A model generated the notes under the pieces. It made no database searches. It had not been told where the DNA came from and worked only from the letters and a program-made list of their open reading frames with translations. From positions 71,175,358-71,239,357 of the forward strand of contig CAMTDV010000019.1 in assembly GCA_947069175.1 (NCBI GenBank): a DNA stretch of 64,000 bases, written 5' to 3'. Each line of letters opens with the position of its first letter. Positions within the stretch are counted from its first letter, which is position 1. Made by a program: the position numbers and the translations under genes. Positions 30,207-41,282 of this stretch are shown here, piece after piece. The DNA is from Scalesia atractyloides. Its lineage: Eukaryota > Streptophyta > Magnoliopsida > Asterales > Asteraceae.

Positions 30207-31600
30207 TTGGAGGAAGAAATGAAATGTGGTGCCGAAACTCAGCTCGTATCTAAGCCTAATGGTATTTATTACTATCTCGATCGTATTTGGATTCCCAACC
30301 GTGACAATCTTCGTGAATTGCTAATGACCGAAGCTCATAAATCTCGATATTCCATTCACCCTGGTGCCGACAAGATGTACAAGGACCTTCGTCCTAAGTA
30401 CTGGTGGCCAGGCATGAAGAAGGATATTGACGTCTACGTCTCAAAGTGCTTAACTTGTTCAAAGGTTAAAGCCGAACATCAAAGGCCCTCTGGCTTGCTC
30501 GAACAGCCCGAAATCCCGATGTGGAAGTGGGAGAGTATAGCTATGCACTTTGTTACGAAACTCCCCCGCACTTCATCTGGTCACGATAGCATTTGGGTTA
30601 TCGTTGATCGTCTTACTAAATCTGAAACTTTATTGCTATACGAGAAGACTTTAAGGTTGAAGGTTAGCCCGAAATCTATACCGACAAAGTTATATGTCGA
30701 CACGGTACGCCTCGTGACATCATCTCTGACCACGATGGTCGCTTTACTTCACGTCTCTGGGAGACTTTTCAATCCACTCTCGGTACTACTCTCAATCTCA
30801 ATACCGCTTTTCACCCTCAAACCGACGGTCAGACTGAGCGCACGATCCGCACCCTCGAAGACATGCTTCGTGCGTGCATCATAGATTTTGGTGGTAACTG
30901 GGATACGCATTTACCTTTAATCGAATTCTCGTACAATAATAGTTATCATACCAGCATTCAAATGGCTCCTTTTGAGGCACTGTATGGAAGAAAATGTCGA
31001 TCGCCTATTGCATGGCACGAGATCGGAGAAGCACAAATCACTGGTCCCGAGCTAATTCAAGAAACGACAGACAAAATCCTTCAGATCAGAGACAATCTCT
31101 TGAAAGCTCGGAGTCGTCAAAAGTGTTACGCCGATAAACGCCGCAAGCCCCTGCAGTTCGAAGTGGGAGATCACGTTCTCCTAAAGGTTGCACCTTGGAA
31201 GGGAGTGGTCCGCTTCGGCAAGAAAGGAAAGCTAGCGCCTTGATACGTAGGACCCTTTAAGATTCTGGAAAGAATCGGTAAAGTAGCCTATCGACTCGAT
31301 TTAGCGGAGGAACTCAACAACGTACATCCGACTTTCCATGTGCCAAACCTCAAGAAGTGCCTAGCCGAAGAAAATCTCCATGTACCTCTCGAAGATCTGC
31401 AAATCAACGAAACTCTCCATTTCGTGGAAAAGCCTGTGGAAATCATGGACCGAGAGACTAAGAAACTACGACGCTCTCGCATCCCTATCGTGAAAGTCCG
31501 ATGGGAGGGCAACCGTGGCGCTGAGTTTACTTGGGAATTGGAAAGTGATATGAAGGCCAAGTCCCCGCATCTATTTGTTACAACTACTACTTGAATTTCG
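30207..31600 (+). pseudogene. Integrase and chromodomain-like tail of element B
   Basis: 30207-30884: the HHCC zinc module (EAHKSRYSIHPGADKMY...WWPGMKKDI...CLTCSKVKAEHQ), then MWKWESIAMHFVTKLPRTSSG. Family members, including D, have MDFVTKLP, whose Asp is the first residue of the catalytic D,D,E triad; here it is His. A frameshift removes the second Asp region. 30863-31243 resumes: SFNPQ-type region lost, then NSYHTSIQMAPFEALYGRKCRSP, WHEIGEAQITGPELIQETT and LLKVAPWKGVVRFGKKGKLAP. 31340-31594 has the chromo-like tail KKLRRSRIPIVKVRWEGNRG...FTWELESDM. A stop (TGA for Gln) lies at 31242. Confidence 0.9.
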
Positions 31601-31614
31601 GAACGAAATTCCCT

Positions 31615-31627
31615 AAAGTAGGGGAGA
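31615..31627 (+). other. Polypurine tract of element B
   Basis: AAAGTAGGGGAGA directly before TGTAAAAACTCG, the start of the 3' LTR at 31629. Confidence 0.88.
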
Positions 31628-31628
31628 C

Positions 31629-34001
31629 TGTAAAAACTCGAAAATTCGTTGTTATCTTTTTCTTTGTTATCGATTGTATCTATCCCTTATAAATCCGAGA
31701 TTCGCTTATTAATGAAGTTTATGTTAATTAATTATGATCATGTATGTTATATCACATCTAATCGCTTATTAAATCGCATCGCTAATCTCATCGCGTCGCA
31801 ACTGATAGTTAATTATATGGTTTGATGTTATTTATGTGTTATGTATGTTTGTGGTTATGATTACGCTCGCTATCGCATCGCTTTCACACACTCGAATCGC
31901 TAAATCGCGCTATTATATCAATTATAACACTTAATATAACTATTTAATACGAACCGAATCGCCAAACGAACTTTTAACGCGAAACAAACAAAGAAAACCC
32001 AAGATTGGGTCAAGTTCGGGTTCTCTCTTTTAACACAAGTTCGCTCGAACTTGCCTGAATCTCTAGGGATTCAGCAAGTTCGGCCGAAATTAGCTCAATA
32101 CTCTGCAATATCTCTCAAATCCGGCCGAACTTGACTGGCCAAACTCAGGTTCTCTCTTTTAACACAAGTTCGCTCGAACTTGCCTGAATCTCTAGGGATT
32201 CAGCAAGTTCGGCCGAAATTAGCTCAATACTCTGCAATATCTCTCAAGTCCGGTCGAACTTGACCTCACCAGCCTCCATTTTTGCCTTCCCCTAAAAATA
32301 CCCAGATCCATTCTCTCATTTGAACTTGCTGCAAGTTCGCCCAGAGCTCTCAAACCTGAAACCCTTTGTTTTCTAAGTAAGAATCAACCCGATTTCAACT
32401 ACAACAACGTTTATCAACGTTTTACAACGGTTAATACAATGATTTTGGCACAAGGCATTGCCTCCGTTTTCATCAAATCTCTTCTATTTTACAAAATCTT
32501 CATCTTTTTCCATCAAAACTTTGTTTTCACTCAGATCTATATTAGATCTGAGCAAAACTTTTAAAACCTTGATTTTACACCATTTTTGGACTAATGACAT
32601 ATGTTTCGTTCACTTTTAAGTGGAACGAGGCATTATCGAAGCTAAATCTCAGATCCGGAAGCACAAGGACGAAATCGTCACTTTGCACAAGCTGGACTAA
32701 CCCGTACGAACCATCAAGTTCGCCTGGATTAGCCCGAGTTTCTGTAAAATGGCTAAATTCACTCCAAAAGACCTCTCCAGCCTAAGTTTACTCAGTGGCT
32801 TAAGGTTGGAGGGATGAGCACTCGATTTCCTTAGCAAACGACGCGAAAATGCAAGATTTTGGACCCGAAAACATCAAGTTCGCTCAAGAATCACCAACTC
32901 CCTGGTCAAGTTCGACCGAACTTGAGTCTTCTCCATCAAAATTCCTTGAAAGTTAGCCCGAATTGCCTAGTTCTAAGAAACTATGCAAGTTCGCCGAACT
33001 TGTCATCTCAGTAAGGTTTTCTTACAAGTTCGCCCGAACTTGACAAGATTCCTATGAATCTTACCAAGTTCGACCAATTTGATTCCAAACTACCAAAACC
33101 TTGCAAGTTTGCTCGAACTTGTATGTTTACATACAAGTTTGCTCGAATTGTATGTTTACATACAAGTTCGGCCGAACTTGCCTACTGCCAAACCAAAACT
33201 TAACCGTTTCAGCAAATCGAAAGACTGATGAACTTCTGTTCGTTTACAGGCTGATCCGGCGCTCTCCGCGACTCTTCTCAGATCCCTAATCTTACCTAAA
33301 CGCACCCACAGTGAGTATACTTGACCCATTTTCTTTTTAATGCACTTTTTGTGTGTTAGATACGTTCCTATATCAAAATCACTTCACAAATCAAACTGTT
33401 TATCACACGCGAATAATCTGATTGTGTATGCTCAATACGTGATACTAGGAACATGTGACTAGGACTTATTTTCGTTAACTTGCCTCCTTAGCTAGTATGG
33501 TACTATTGTGTGGCTTACACCCGACGGGGTCTAGTTAGGATGGACGCGCAAGCCTTCTCACGGTAGTTAGCATGTGAAATGAGCCTATGTTGTGTGAAGT
33601 GTTTTGGTGTATCATGATATGTAGTTAGATTATTTCGTGAACGCTTATCTATTATGCTAGTAGTACTCAAACCTGTATGCTCACCTTTACTTAATTATAT
33701 TGACTTGTATTTTTAACGTATGTGACAGGTTAAGGATTGTAGCTTGGATGCATGGGACGTAGTTGCTTACTTTGTTTTGCTCTTGTTTAGTTTTGAAATG
33801 TAATAAATCTAGGGAAAATCGAACCTTGTTGTTTAGTGAGAAAACTCAGATTCTGTAATGATTGTTTAAAGTATTATGTTAATGGTATGGGACATTGACG
33901 TTGAATGATATTGTTAGATAATTGTTATGGAATTATGATGAGATAATCTAGTCACCTAGTGCCACTACCCCGATATTTCCGCCATCGGTTGGGGTGTGAC
34001 A
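31629..34001 (+). repeat. Element B 3' LTR (2373 bp)
   Basis: Starts TGTAAAAACTCGAAAATTCG and ends GGGGTGTGACA. Two near-identical ~120-bp blocks (about 32021-32140 and 32145-32260) in U3 carry dyads CAAGTTCGCTCGAACTTGCC. A degenerate TATA (CCTAAAAATACCC, 32291) replaces the TATAAATA of F. Splice-like pairs at 32377/33249 and 33311/33728. A dyad cluster lies at 32870-33180. Followed by CCAAG and then A LTR sequence. Confidence 0.88.
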
Positions 34002-34836
34002 CCAAGGTACAAGTTCGCCCGAACTTGTCTGCTATTCCATCAACCGTTAACCGTTTCAGCAATTCGGAAGACTGATGCACTTATGTTCGCTTACAGGCTG
34101 AACCGCGCTCTCCTCTAACTCACCTCAGATCTCATCTCTCTTTTAATCGCACCAACTGTGAGTATACTTGAACTATTTTTGCTTTAATGCACTTTTGGGT
34201 GTAACATACGTTTATATCAAAACACACGAAACAGGCTTAACTGATTTACCACATGCGAATATCTGTTTTACATATTTATAGTGATGCTAGGAACATGTAA
34301 ACTATGACACATTTTCGTTGACTCCACCCTAGCTAGTATGGTACTATAGTTTGGCTAACACCCGACGGGGTCTAGTAGGAAGGAACACATCGCGCTTCGC
34401 AACCTTTTTCGAGAGCTTAACATGTGAAATTTGTCTTGTGAGTTTGTATGTTATGTGTATCATGTTTATGTATGTGGAAATTCGCGGCCGTTTTATCTAT
34501 TATGCTATTATATTAAAACCTGTATGCTCGCCAATACATTTTTGTATTGACAATTATTTTAACGTATGTTGCAGGATATTGAGTTCTACCTGCTGCAAAC
34601 TGGATGTAGGATTTATCATTAGAAACGCATTGTAATAAAAAATCTAGGGATGATCGAATTATGTTTGTTTGAGAAATGTTTGGATATTTGTAATAATTGT
34701 TTATGGATTATATGTTTGTTAGTATGGGATAACGAATGTTTAAATATTGTCGCGTAAATAATTGTTATGGATTCTCTCGAGCAATCTGATTCGCCTAGTG
34801 CCGCGCCCCGATGATTCCGCCATCGGTTGGGGTGTC
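34002..34836 (+). repeat. Element A 3' LTR, last 835 bp
   Basis: Matches 18900-19732 of the A 5' LTR: dyad, CTGCTATTCCATCAACCG, TTCGCTTACAGGCTGAACCG, GTGAGTATACTTG, ACGTATGTTGCAGGATATTGAG, and CGATGATTCCGCCATCGG. It ends ...GGGGTGT; the final GACA is gone. The 94-residue frame inside it is not a gene. Confidence 0.83.
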
Positions 34837-35098
34837 CCAAGTCTTGCAAGATAACACTGCGGCTTTGTCCCAAGTCTTGCAAGAGTCGCGTTGTAGTTTA
34901 AGCGAGCAGATAGCCTTGGAAATTTCATGCAAAGTTTATAGTATTTAGCGAGTGCGGTGCGAGCGTGAGCGTTGTGTGGTATGATGTGGTGCGAAAATAT
35001 GTGATATAGCATAGTAAGCGATTTATTTACATTATGATCCGAATCTCTGGTGCTAGGCATAACGAGAGTAACGAGCTACGAAGAAGCGGGTTGTTACA
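34837..35098 (-). repeat. Element C 3' LTR, proximal segment
   Basis: Complement of the first ~260 bp of an A/C-type LTR, ending GGGTTGTTACA at 35098 (LTR start in reverse). At its left edge GTCCCAAGTCTTGCAAG occurs twice (34834-34850 and 34867-34883), apparently filler DNA at a repair junction. Compared with the C 5' LTR, about 290 bp between 17441 and this segment are missing. Confidence 0.82.
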
Positions 35099-36732
35099 GT
35101 CTCCCTTACTTTAGGAAATTTCGTCCCGAAATTTATTCGAAAGGAAGACTTGAGAATTAACACGAATAGATAGCGATAGATAGCGGTAAGGCATTAGCAA
35201 AAGTCGAGGATTGACGAGTGAAAGCGTCTCGAAGGTGTAAAGAATCGATGAGTAAAAGCGACATAATTGACTCATGGCTGATAACTCACGAGTTGGCGAT
35301 CTAAAATGTTTTTTAAGTCTTTTGAAAAGTTTGTTAAAACTGTTACGAAAAAGCATTTTAAATGAAACTCGATTTATGAAAATTTTCTCACAACGTGGCC
35401 TAGGATGAGTCGATTTACACTCACGTCGTAAAAAAAGGACTTTACTTGCCCAGGTTTTAATAATAATTCAAAATTTTAGAAAAATTTTCCATTTATTTCA
35501 AAACATATCGGTAAAAATAAAATTTAACGGTATCAAAAAGTTTAATTAGCGTCGAACCCTCATGGCATCTCTCCACGAAGGTTGGTTAATATGGCTTAAA
35601 CACTTATATATAGGAAGTACCAGCGGCGTATCCACCATGTTTTAGTCATATCGCCTCCGTCCTGTGGAGCTATGTCAAATGTGTTGGACACGGTATCCTT
35701 GTAACCAAGTTATTACAAAGATTTAGATAGCGTCGAACCCCACATGGCATCTTTGCATGGAAGTTTGTTAGTTATGGCTGAAACACTTATATATAGGAAG
35801 TACTAGCGATGTATCCACCATGTTTTAGCCACACCGCCTTCGTCCCGTGGAACGATGTCATGTGTGCCAACATGACATGAATGGACTTTGATCCAAACAC
35901 GAATGGTCGGACCAAGTTTGAACAGGGAGCCAAGTAGCTTGCATGGAGAAGCGGATTGCATACTTGGTTAGCGATAAAAGTGCACGGGAAAAGTCCGGCG
36001 TTTGGAATAGCGAAGTTGTAAGAACGAGAGAAGCGATAAGCGTTAAAGCGTCATGAGGCTAAGACAATACGCGAAGAGATAGCGTTCGAGCGTGAGATAA
36101 GAATGCGATAAGCAAAGCGATAGCGTTTAAACGTCGAAAAGCGATAGGCGAAGCGATAGGGATAAGCGTCGAGAGGGAAAGCGATAAGCGACGCGAGGTA
36201 GATCCATGTAATGTGTGATTGCGTTGCTGTAGATTCGCGGGGTATCTAACGTTTGGCGATTCGAGAAAGCGATGAGATGTTACGCCTTGCGGAGGAGTTT
36301 TGTGTGTAAAAATAATCATCATAATATAGAAGGTCTAATAACGATCAACTACATACGAATTTCTTCACGAGAGTTTGTTAGCATGGAAAAGCACTTATAT
36401 ATAGGAAGTACCAGCAGCGTATCCACCATGCTTTGACCACACCTTCTCCTTCTCAGGGAATAGATGTCACATTTTGTCGACATGGTTAAAAGGTTATGTA
36501 TAGGAAGTACCAGGGCGTGTCCACCATGTTTTAACCACGCTTTTAACGTTAGGGTACCGTTAAATTTCATTACGATCCCTGTGCAGACGTCAAGATAATC
36601 CCGTGTGCACTCGTTATTAGTTCGGTGTTTGCATGTTTATCGTAACTTTTTTTAAAGGCGTGTAGTAGGGGTAAAAACGTATCATATCGTGATATACTAT
36701 ATAATATTAGTAATAATAATTAGTGTGTGAGC
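35099..36732 (-). repeat. Element C post-gag region: polypurine tract and four-copy hairpin array
   Basis: The polypurine tract (complement) is at 35100-35115. Hairpins homologous to those of A lie at 36482-36537, 36366-36459, 35755-35850 and 35573-35667 in element order. Each has TGGTGGATAC..GGTACTTCCTATA in the loop side and matching stem arms; the outer CCAC...GTGG stem is seen in most. 36060-36200 holds GCGATAAGCG-like repeats matching 22827-22930 in A. No pol sequence. Confidence 0.78.
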
Positions 36733-38025
36733 TTAGACTAAGTGCGAGGACTCGAGATAGAAAGATGTCGTCGTATATTGAAGCGACATCGAATAATAAA
36801 TTATAAAGCATAAGTAATAGCATCGAAATTCGTACCATTGAGGACGTCGTCCTGCGCCTGGTCGGGCATTGTGTTGACAGTTTTCTTCTGCTGGGGCTGC
36901 TGGTGCCTCTATTGCGGTAGTTTCTTGGGCGGCGAGTTGAGTCAGCGGTGCTGGAAGTGCTAGCATCTCAGGTTGTGTGGTCCTGTGTGGCAGTTGCTGG
37001 TGAAGTGGCGATAACACTCGCAGTTGATGCAAGTAGCGGCAGTGGCTCTGGCCCGGTGGTGATAAGTACATATTTGACACGGGGAGAGTTCCAAGTGTAG
37101 GTACACCTTGGAAGAGGTGCAATCGTTTGGAGGGGCTCAGGATTTATCGGTGCGGTTGCTGAGTAGTTGAAACTCGAGCTGTTTCTCTTGCGGCTAGGCT
37201 CGGCGGCAACTTGCGGCGGTGTGTCGTCGTCGGACAGCTTGATAGTAGCTTGGTTCAGCTTCTTGGTGGGATTCTTGGAGAAAAATCCGGCCAAGACTCG
37301 CTTGTCATTGATTTCTTCGGCCAACTGATAGGTTTCTTCGATGGTAGCCGGTCTTGCAGCTTCGACAAAATCGCCTACACACTCCGCCAAAGCACGTATG
37401 TACTTTTTGATGGCCTTTTCAGGAGTGTCGACTTGGCTAGGGCAGATAATGCTAAGCTATTTGAACCTTGATGTGAAGCGGCGTTATCACCTTCAATTTG
37501 CTTGATTTTCCAAAACTCGTTTTCTAGCTTTTGGACTTCGTGGGCGGGCAGTATTCTTTTCTTCATAAATTCTTTCAGTTCTTCCCATGATAGCGTGTAA
37601 GCTGTCGTCGTTCCCGCGTTTGATGCGCTCAGCTGTCCACCAGTCTAGTGCTCGGGATTGGAATACTCCGGTAGCGCATGTGGTATGAAAATGCTCAGGG
37701 CACCCACTCTGACGAAGGGTAACCTCATCGGCATCAAACCACTGGAGCATTTGAGATAACTTCCTTCACCTGTGAAGACCATCGGGTCACATGCCTTGAA
37801 TTGCTTGTAGGAGAAAGTAGACTTTGGTGCACTGGACTTAGAGTCTTCCGATGTTTGAGAGTTGCTGGGGGATTGAACCTGGGAGATGATTTGAGGAATG
37901 ACCTTGGCCATTTCCTTGGCCACGAGCTAGGCAATCCTCTTATCGGAGTTTCTTCGGGCTTGACGTCGCGAGTTGGAAGCGTTCGAAGACATCTGGACAA
38001 AGAGATTTGGAATTGGATTCGATCA
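36733..38025 (-). pseudogene. Gag of element C
   Basis: Minus-strand pieces: AKEMAKVIPQIISQVQSPSN, STFSYKQFKACDPMVFTGEG, then shifted MLQWFDADEVTLRQSGCPEH, SRALDWWTAERIKRG, then shifted again AHEVQKLENEFWKI, and 37390-36968 ECVGDFVEAARP, TIEETYQLAEEINDKRV, FSKNPTKKLNQATIKL. It is collinear with the Gag of A and clearly its closest relative. The zinc-knuckle region near 37000 is frameshifted and the knuckle is not intact. At least three frameshifts make it non-functional. No pol follows. Confidence 0.88.
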
Positions 38026-39135
38026 TAATGATTTTGAGATTGCGATGCGACTTATAGCGTTAAAAACTTGTTATAGTAATACATATTTCTAAGATTCACA
38101 TAGGAGCCACATAGGAAAACACACATCTCCTAAATTCTCACATATTCACATAAGCACGTGATACTATATATGTGTATATATATATATAGATATATATATA
38201 TATATATATATATAATTTAGATACGTATATACTTGCAGGTATAACGCGAGGACACGGCTAAGAGGTTGTTATGATTTAGTTTTGTTGCGACTATTAGCTC
38301 TTGTTTTAGATTGCGATGGTTGTGCGAGTTGTGCATACAACATAGTAAAATGAAAGTGATAAAGCGGTAAGTGAAAAGCGACAAATCGAAAACGTTAAAA
38401 GTTTAAAATTTGTTAAAATATGCACGAAGCACATGTAGATCGATGCTGCGTAAAATCGACGATTGCAGGCTTAAAATCAATAGAACGTCCTGGGTTTTGA
38501 GACAGCGACTACCCAAAGTGGTTCGATCATTCCGCCGAGTTCAGGCACACGCTTTGGCCTAATAGGTAAATGCTCTCACCGCCTCGCGGCTAACGCCATC
38601 ACCCTTCCGGTTACTACGCGTCCCAAAGCGTTGGAAATAATCAAGACTTTGGTGAGATTGAAAATCGTTGAGTGGGACGAGTTTTCAAGGTTCGGGTTTC
38701 ACCCCTAACTTAATAACTTCGAATATCTGATTGTGGTTTTACCTCCTGGACCCATCAGGAGGCTTCCACCGGATAGAATGGGAAATTTCTGTTAAGATGT
38801 GGATATCACTCCTAACTTAACAGATAATTTCGTGCAAAGGAGAATACGCAGAGTGAGTGATTCGTCGAGAGTTTGCAGTTTTCACACCTAATCCTGACAA
38901 GTCGACTCGTTTCTTGATACGAACGTTCTTTACATGTTTGTGGTAGTTTTAGGAAAAGCGTATGTAGTTTAAAAGTCTGTTTCGAAGATGTATGATCAAG
39001 TTCAGACGAAGTTGATCAACTTCGAGCGAACTTGTTATGTATCTTGAGAGGGGACTGACTAACTTGGGCGAACTTGTCAGTCGGCGAACTTGGTCAAGTT
39101 CGGGCGAATTGATCTGGTTCGAGCGAACTTGCCCC
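38026..39135 (-). other. Element C leader, primer-binding site deleted
   Basis: Non-coding. It contains (TA)n at about 38170-38215, the shared leader blocks (TTTGGCCTAATAGGTAAATG, CTTTGGTGAGATTG, GGGTTTCACCCCT, complement of A), and dyads at 38997-39130. At about 39135 the leader (matching A 19880) joins directly to LTR sequence (matching 15790), so the primer site, ~140 bp of leader and ~110 bp of the LTR end are missing. Confidence 0.75.
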
Positions 39136-41277
39136 AACTTCCGGCGATTACAATCAACATACAATCATTACATAATTATCATGTATCCAAATAATCTCAA
39201 ACAATTTCAAGTCGATTACAATTTACTATAAATTTCTAAGCAAATCCCTAAGTCCATTTGTGCGAGTAGAAACATCAACCTGCAACATACATTATAATAA
39301 TTTTCAATACAAAAATGTATTGGCGAGCATAAGGTCTTGATATAATAGCAGAATAGATGAAAGCGTCGCGAATTTCCACATACATAAACATGATTCACAT
39401 AACATATAAACTCACAAGAAAATTTCACATGTTAAGCTCTCGAAAAGGTGCGAAGCACGATGTGTCCTTCCTAACTAGACCCTGTCGGGTGATAGCCAAA
39501 CTATAGTACAATACTAGCTAAGGTGGAGTTAACAAAAAGATGTCCTAGTTTACATGTTTCTAGCATCACGTATAATTATGTATAACAGATATTCGCGTGT
39601 GATAAATCAGATTAGCGTGTATCGTGTACTTTGATAGGAACGTATGTTACACCCACAAAAGTGCGTTAAAGCAAAAATGGGTCAAGTAGTATTCATAGTT
39701 GGTTCGATTAGGGATAGAGATGGGATCTGATGTAGATTGATAGGAGTGCCGGATCAGCCTGTAAACAAACAGAAGTGCATCAGTCTTCTGAAGTGCTGAA
39801 ACGGTCGAAATGTGAAGGAGCAGAGTACAAGTTCGGGCGAAGTTATACCAGATCTAAGAGATTTTGGTACAAGTTCGGGGAACTTGCCTGTTTGGCTTAC
39901 TGAAAGCACAAGTTCGGGCGAAATTGCCTTGATTGCTGGAGGTTAATAAAGTTCGGGCGAACTTGTCTTATTTTGGTTGAAGTTGACACAAGTTCGGGCG
40001 AACTTTTCTGATTTCTTTGGAATCATACAAGTTGAGCGAACTTGGTTGTTTTTCTTGGAAATTTTGACAAGTTCGGCCGAAGTTGGTCACCAAACTGGTG
40101 ACAACTTCGAGCGAACTTGATCAATTTGGACGAACTTAGCTGTTTTGGTCACCAAATCGTGCGTTTTCGCGTCTTTTGCTATGGAAATGAGTGTCATCCC
40201 TCCAACCTTAAGCTACTAAGCAAAACCTAGGCTGGAGAGGTCTTTTGGAGCAAGTTTTAGCCATTTTACAGGAACTCGGGCTAATCCGGGGAATTTTGAT
40301 GGTTCGTACGGGTTAGTCCAGCTCGTGCAAGGTGACGACATCGTCCTTGTGCTTCCGGATACGAGATCTTGCTTGACAACGCCTCATTCCAGTTCATAGT
40401 GAACGAAACATACGTCATTTAGTCCGATTTTTGTATAAAATAGATGTTTAAAAGGTTTTACTTAGATCTACGTGTAGATCTAAGTGAAATGAGAAGTTTT
40501 GTAGAAAAAGATGAAGATTTTCGTAAACAGAAGAGTTTTGATGAAATCGAAGGTAAAACCTTGTGCAGAATCGTGGTAAAGATGTTGTAATTTGCATAAA
40601 ACGAGTTTTCTTACCTGGAAATCAAGGGTTTTTGGTTTTGGGAGATCTGGGGCGAACTTGCAGCAAGATGTGCATGAATGCAGGTTTGGGTATTTATAAG
40701 TGAGGAGAGAATGGACTGGAATAGACCAAGTTTCGGCCAAACTTGGTACAAATTCAAGCGAACTTGGCCAGGTTGCTTGAACTTTGTGCAAGTTCGAGCG
40801 AACTTGTTTGATGTTGAGGATTTTATACATTGTTCACCATTGATCAAGTTCGGGCGAACTTGTGATGAACAAGTTCGGCCGAACTTGGCCAAATGGCTAG
40901 GTTTTGTTTGTTAATTCCATGTTAGGACTCGTTTGACGATTCGGTTCGTATTAGATAGTTATAATAAGCGTTTTAGCAAAGTGTTAAGCGTATTAATCGG
41001 TTAATTAGATTACATTAGATAAAAGAGTGACATAACATTGCTGGCTTTGTCCCAAGTCCTGCGAGAGTCTAGTTGTAGTTTAAGCGAGCAGATAGCCTTG
41101 GAAATTTCACGCAAAGTTTATAGTATTAGCGAGTGCGGTGCAAGCGTGAGTGTTGTAAGTGCGATGTGGTGCGAAAATATGTGATATAGCGTAGTAATCG
41201 ATTTAGTTTACATTATGATCCAAATCTCTGGTGCTAGGCGTAACGAAGTAACGAGCTGCGAAGAAGCGGGTTTTACA
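39136..41277 (-). repeat. Element C 5' LTR (3' end deleted)
   Basis: Collinear with 15790-17441 plus 34837-35098. It contains dyad clusters (39820-40140 with mostly GG centres; 40730-40885 upstream of the TATA box), the TATA box at 40691-40698 (complement), and GAAGCGGGTTTTACA at the end, where GT is missing from the usual GGGTTGTTACA. Flanked at 41278 by TCATT. Confidence 0.85.
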
Positions 41278-41282
41278 TCATT

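Larger units (their letters stand above)
24034..34001 (+). mobile_element. Element B: Ty3/gypsy retrotransposon with gag-pol
   Basis: Order: truncated 5' LTR 24034-25598, primer site 25602-25614, leader, gag, protease, RT, RNase H, integrase with a chromodomain-like C terminus, polypurine tract 31615-31627, 3' LTR 31629-34001. Integrase after RT/RNase H defines Ty3/gypsy. It sits in the 3' LTR of A. The first ~745 bp of its 5' LTR are deleted together with the neighbouring part of A. All coding parts carry stops or frameshifts. It is of the same family as D and F and is the type of autonomous element that could have supplied pol to A and C. Confidence 0.92.
17442..34836 (+). mobile_element. 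Element A: gag-only (TR-GAG) LTR retrotransposon, interrupted by B
   Basis: Plus-strand element: 5' LTR 17442-19736, primer site 19740-19752, gag 21048-22213, hairpin array 22474-23367, polypurine tract 23850-23862, then a 3' LTR split by element B (23864-24033 and 34002-34836). There is no pol. It sits in the 3' LTR of element C in opposite orientation. Its last four bases (GACA) and the right target duplication were lost in a deletion at 34836. The left target sequence would be GAACT. Family: Ty3/gypsy-derived TR-GAG. Confidence 0.88.
15681..41277 (-). mobile_element. Element C: gag-only (TR-GAG) LTR retrotransposon, interrupted by A and B
   Basis: Minus-strand element flanked by the 5-bp duplication TCATT (15676-15680 and 41278-41282). 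Its 3' LTR is split (15681-17441 and 34837-35098) by element A. The polypurine tract lies at 35100-35115 (complement), gag at 36733-38025, and the 5' LTR at 39136-41277. It has no protease, RT or integrase between gag and the 3' LTR. A deletion at about 39135 removed the primer-binding site and the adjoining LTR end. It matches the TR-GAG class of non-autonomous elements and is a sibling of A. Confidence 0.88.

Noticed and set aside
27016..31600. An integrated caulimovirus-like sequence
   Set aside because: Integrase with an HHCC module, a chromodomain-like tail, flanking LTRs and a polypurine tract make it a Ty3/gypsy retrotransposon; no movement protein or virus-type gene is present.
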